DNA from: JAGXFP01 sp046484585
Lineage (GTDB): Bacteria > Desulfobacterota > Desulfobulbia > Desulfobulbales > JAGXFP01
Assembly (NCBI GenBank): GCA_046484585.1
Contig: JAWOIQ010000125.1
Span: forward strand, 1 to 5,543
Length of the DNA: 5,543 bases
Direction of reading: 5' to 3'
Position numbers and translations under genes: made by a program. Each line of letters starts with the position of its first letter. Within the stretch, counting starts at the first letter, position 1. Shown piece after piece: positions 4,842 through 5,543 of the stretch. The notes below the pieces were generated by a model, which was given only the letters and a program-made list of their open reading frames with translations, was not told the DNA's origin and ran no database searches.

Positions 4842-5543
4842 ATGCGGAAGACTATTGCAATTTTGGAAGGTGACGGCATCGGCCCGGAAATTATGCGCGA
4901 GGCGATCAAGGTTTTGCGGGCTATCGAAACGAAGTACGGCCATCAGTTTACCCTTGATTATGCTCCGTTTGGAGCGGGCGCCTATTTTTCCGAGGGTTCG
5001 CCGTTTCCTGAAAAAACCAAAGAGGTTTGTGACCGGGCCGATGTAATTATCAAAGGGCCGGTAGGGCTGGCGGTCGAGAAGATGAACGACATTCCCCAGG
5101 AACACCGCCCCGAAGTCGGCGCCATTCTGCCGCTTAGGAAGCGCTATGACACCTATGCCAATTTCCGGCCGGTACGGCTGCCCAAATCCCTGGCCGGCTT
5201 TTCCCCCCTCAAGGCGGAAATAATCGGCGAGGGCATCGATATTTTGATGATCAGGGAACTGGTGGGCGGTATCTATTTCGGCAAAAAGATCGAAGGATCC
5301 GCCACCGCCCTTGAATATGCCGAAGATGAATGCGTTTATACGGATGAGCAGGTCAGAAGGATCGCGGTTATTGCTTTTGAAGAGGCGAGGAAGCTGGGCA
5401 CCCGGATGATAAATATCCACAAGCCCAACGTCCTGGCAACTTCCCGTTTTTGGAACGTGGACGTCGAAGATGTCGACAGGCAATACAGTGATGTGCCATA
5501 CCAGTCGGTACTGGTCGACAACGCCGCCTACCAGCTGGTGATC
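4842..5543 (+). CDS. leuB: LeuB-type isopropylmalate/isocitrate dehydrogenase family protein, 3' end beyond window
   Basis: The visible 234 residues, roughly two thirds of a 350-360 residue enzyme, belong to the beta-decarboxylating dehydrogenases. LeuB oxidises and decarboxylates 3-isopropylmalate with NAD+ in leucine synthesis. Seen: GDGIGPEI (10-17), RPEVGAILPLRKRYDTYANF (89-108) with substrate arginines Arg99 and Arg109, SPLKAE (121-126), Arg138 and Tyr145 in IRELVGGIYFG, catalytic Lys194 and metal ligand Asp226 in LVDNAAYQLV. RELVGGIYFG favours LeuB over isocitrate dehydrogenase, which has REN at that place. Two blocks deviate: GPVGLAVEKM (72-81) replaces the usual GSVGGPKWD, and HKPNVL (193-198) replaces DKANVL. 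A related substrate therefore cannot be excluded. ATG 4842 has AAGGA 5 nt upstream. No leuA, leuC or leuD is in view. The reading frame runs open to the last base. Confidence 0.85.
   Translation, partial: MRKTIAILEGDGIGPEIMREAIKVLRAIETKYGHQFTLDYAPFGAGAYFSEGSPFPEKTKEVCDRADVIIKGPVGLAVEKMNDIPQEHRPEVGAILPLRKRYDTYANFRPVRLPKSLAGFSPLKAEIIGEGIDILMIRELVGGIYFGKKIEGSATALEYAEDECVYTDEQVRRIAVIAFEEARKLGTRMINIHKPNVLATSRFWNVDVEDVDRQYSDVPYQSVLVDNAAYQLVI

Noticed and set aside
4818..5483. Minus-strand open frame of 221 codons opposite the LeuB-type gene
   Set aside because: Antisense shadow of a gene with clear family motifs on the plus strand.
1..5543. CRISPR array, tRNA, rRNA, prophage or toxin-antitoxin system
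   Set aside because: No regularly spaced repeats, cloverleaf with CCA end, rRNA segment or matching gene pairs were seen.

Overview
The window carries five protein genes, four complete and one cut by the right edge. Together they suggest an anaerobic Gram-negative bacterium, most likely a member of the Desulfobacterota (former Deltaproteobacteria). The reasons are a CooC-type nickel maturase (CO dehydrogenase/acetyl-CoA synthase metabolism), an iron-dependent alcohol dehydrogenase, a Fur protein fused to a FeoA domain, and moderately GC-rich genes separated by AT-rich, palindrome-rich spacers. The taxonomic placement is inference; no rRNA or other marker gene is present.

Layout. Positions 1-172 are non-coding and hold a 63-bp imperfect palindrome. 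On the minus strand, cooC (2171-1419) is followed by an iron-containing alcohol dehydrogenase gene (1336-173, TTG start preferred); the two probably form one transcript. A 364-bp divergent spacer (2172-2535) contains candidate promoters in both directions and several inverted repeats. On the plus strand follow a DUF1343/NamZ-type exo-N-acetylmuramidase gene (2536-3705), a fur-feoA fusion gene (3886-4659) and the first 234 codons of a LeuB-type beta-decarboxylating dehydrogenase (4842 to the edge).

The most striking non-coding feature is a 126-bp near-perfect fold-back element at 3701-3826. It has matching ends (CCTGAATCC / GGATTCAGG) and a 5-bp direct repeat CTATT on each side. Removing the element and one CTATT in silico joins TAT to TGA. 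This gives the NamZ-family protein a stop right after a terminal Leu-Tyr, as is usual for the family. It therefore looks like a MITE-like insertion that now supplies the namZ stop codon and sits against the fur-feoA promoter. A second, shorter palindrome with the same end sequence lies at 74-137, flanked by ATGAT on both sides. A third copy of the end sequence lies just after the fur-feoA stop codon.

Functionally the genes are not one pathway. CooC serves Ni insertion into a CO dehydrogenase encoded elsewhere. The alcohol dehydrogenase is probably an NAD(P)H-dependent aldehyde reductase. NamZ would serve peptidoglycan recycling. Fur-FeoA is a metal-responsive regulator with an unusual DNA-binding region. 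The last gene belongs to leucine biosynthesis or a related oxidative decarboxylation.
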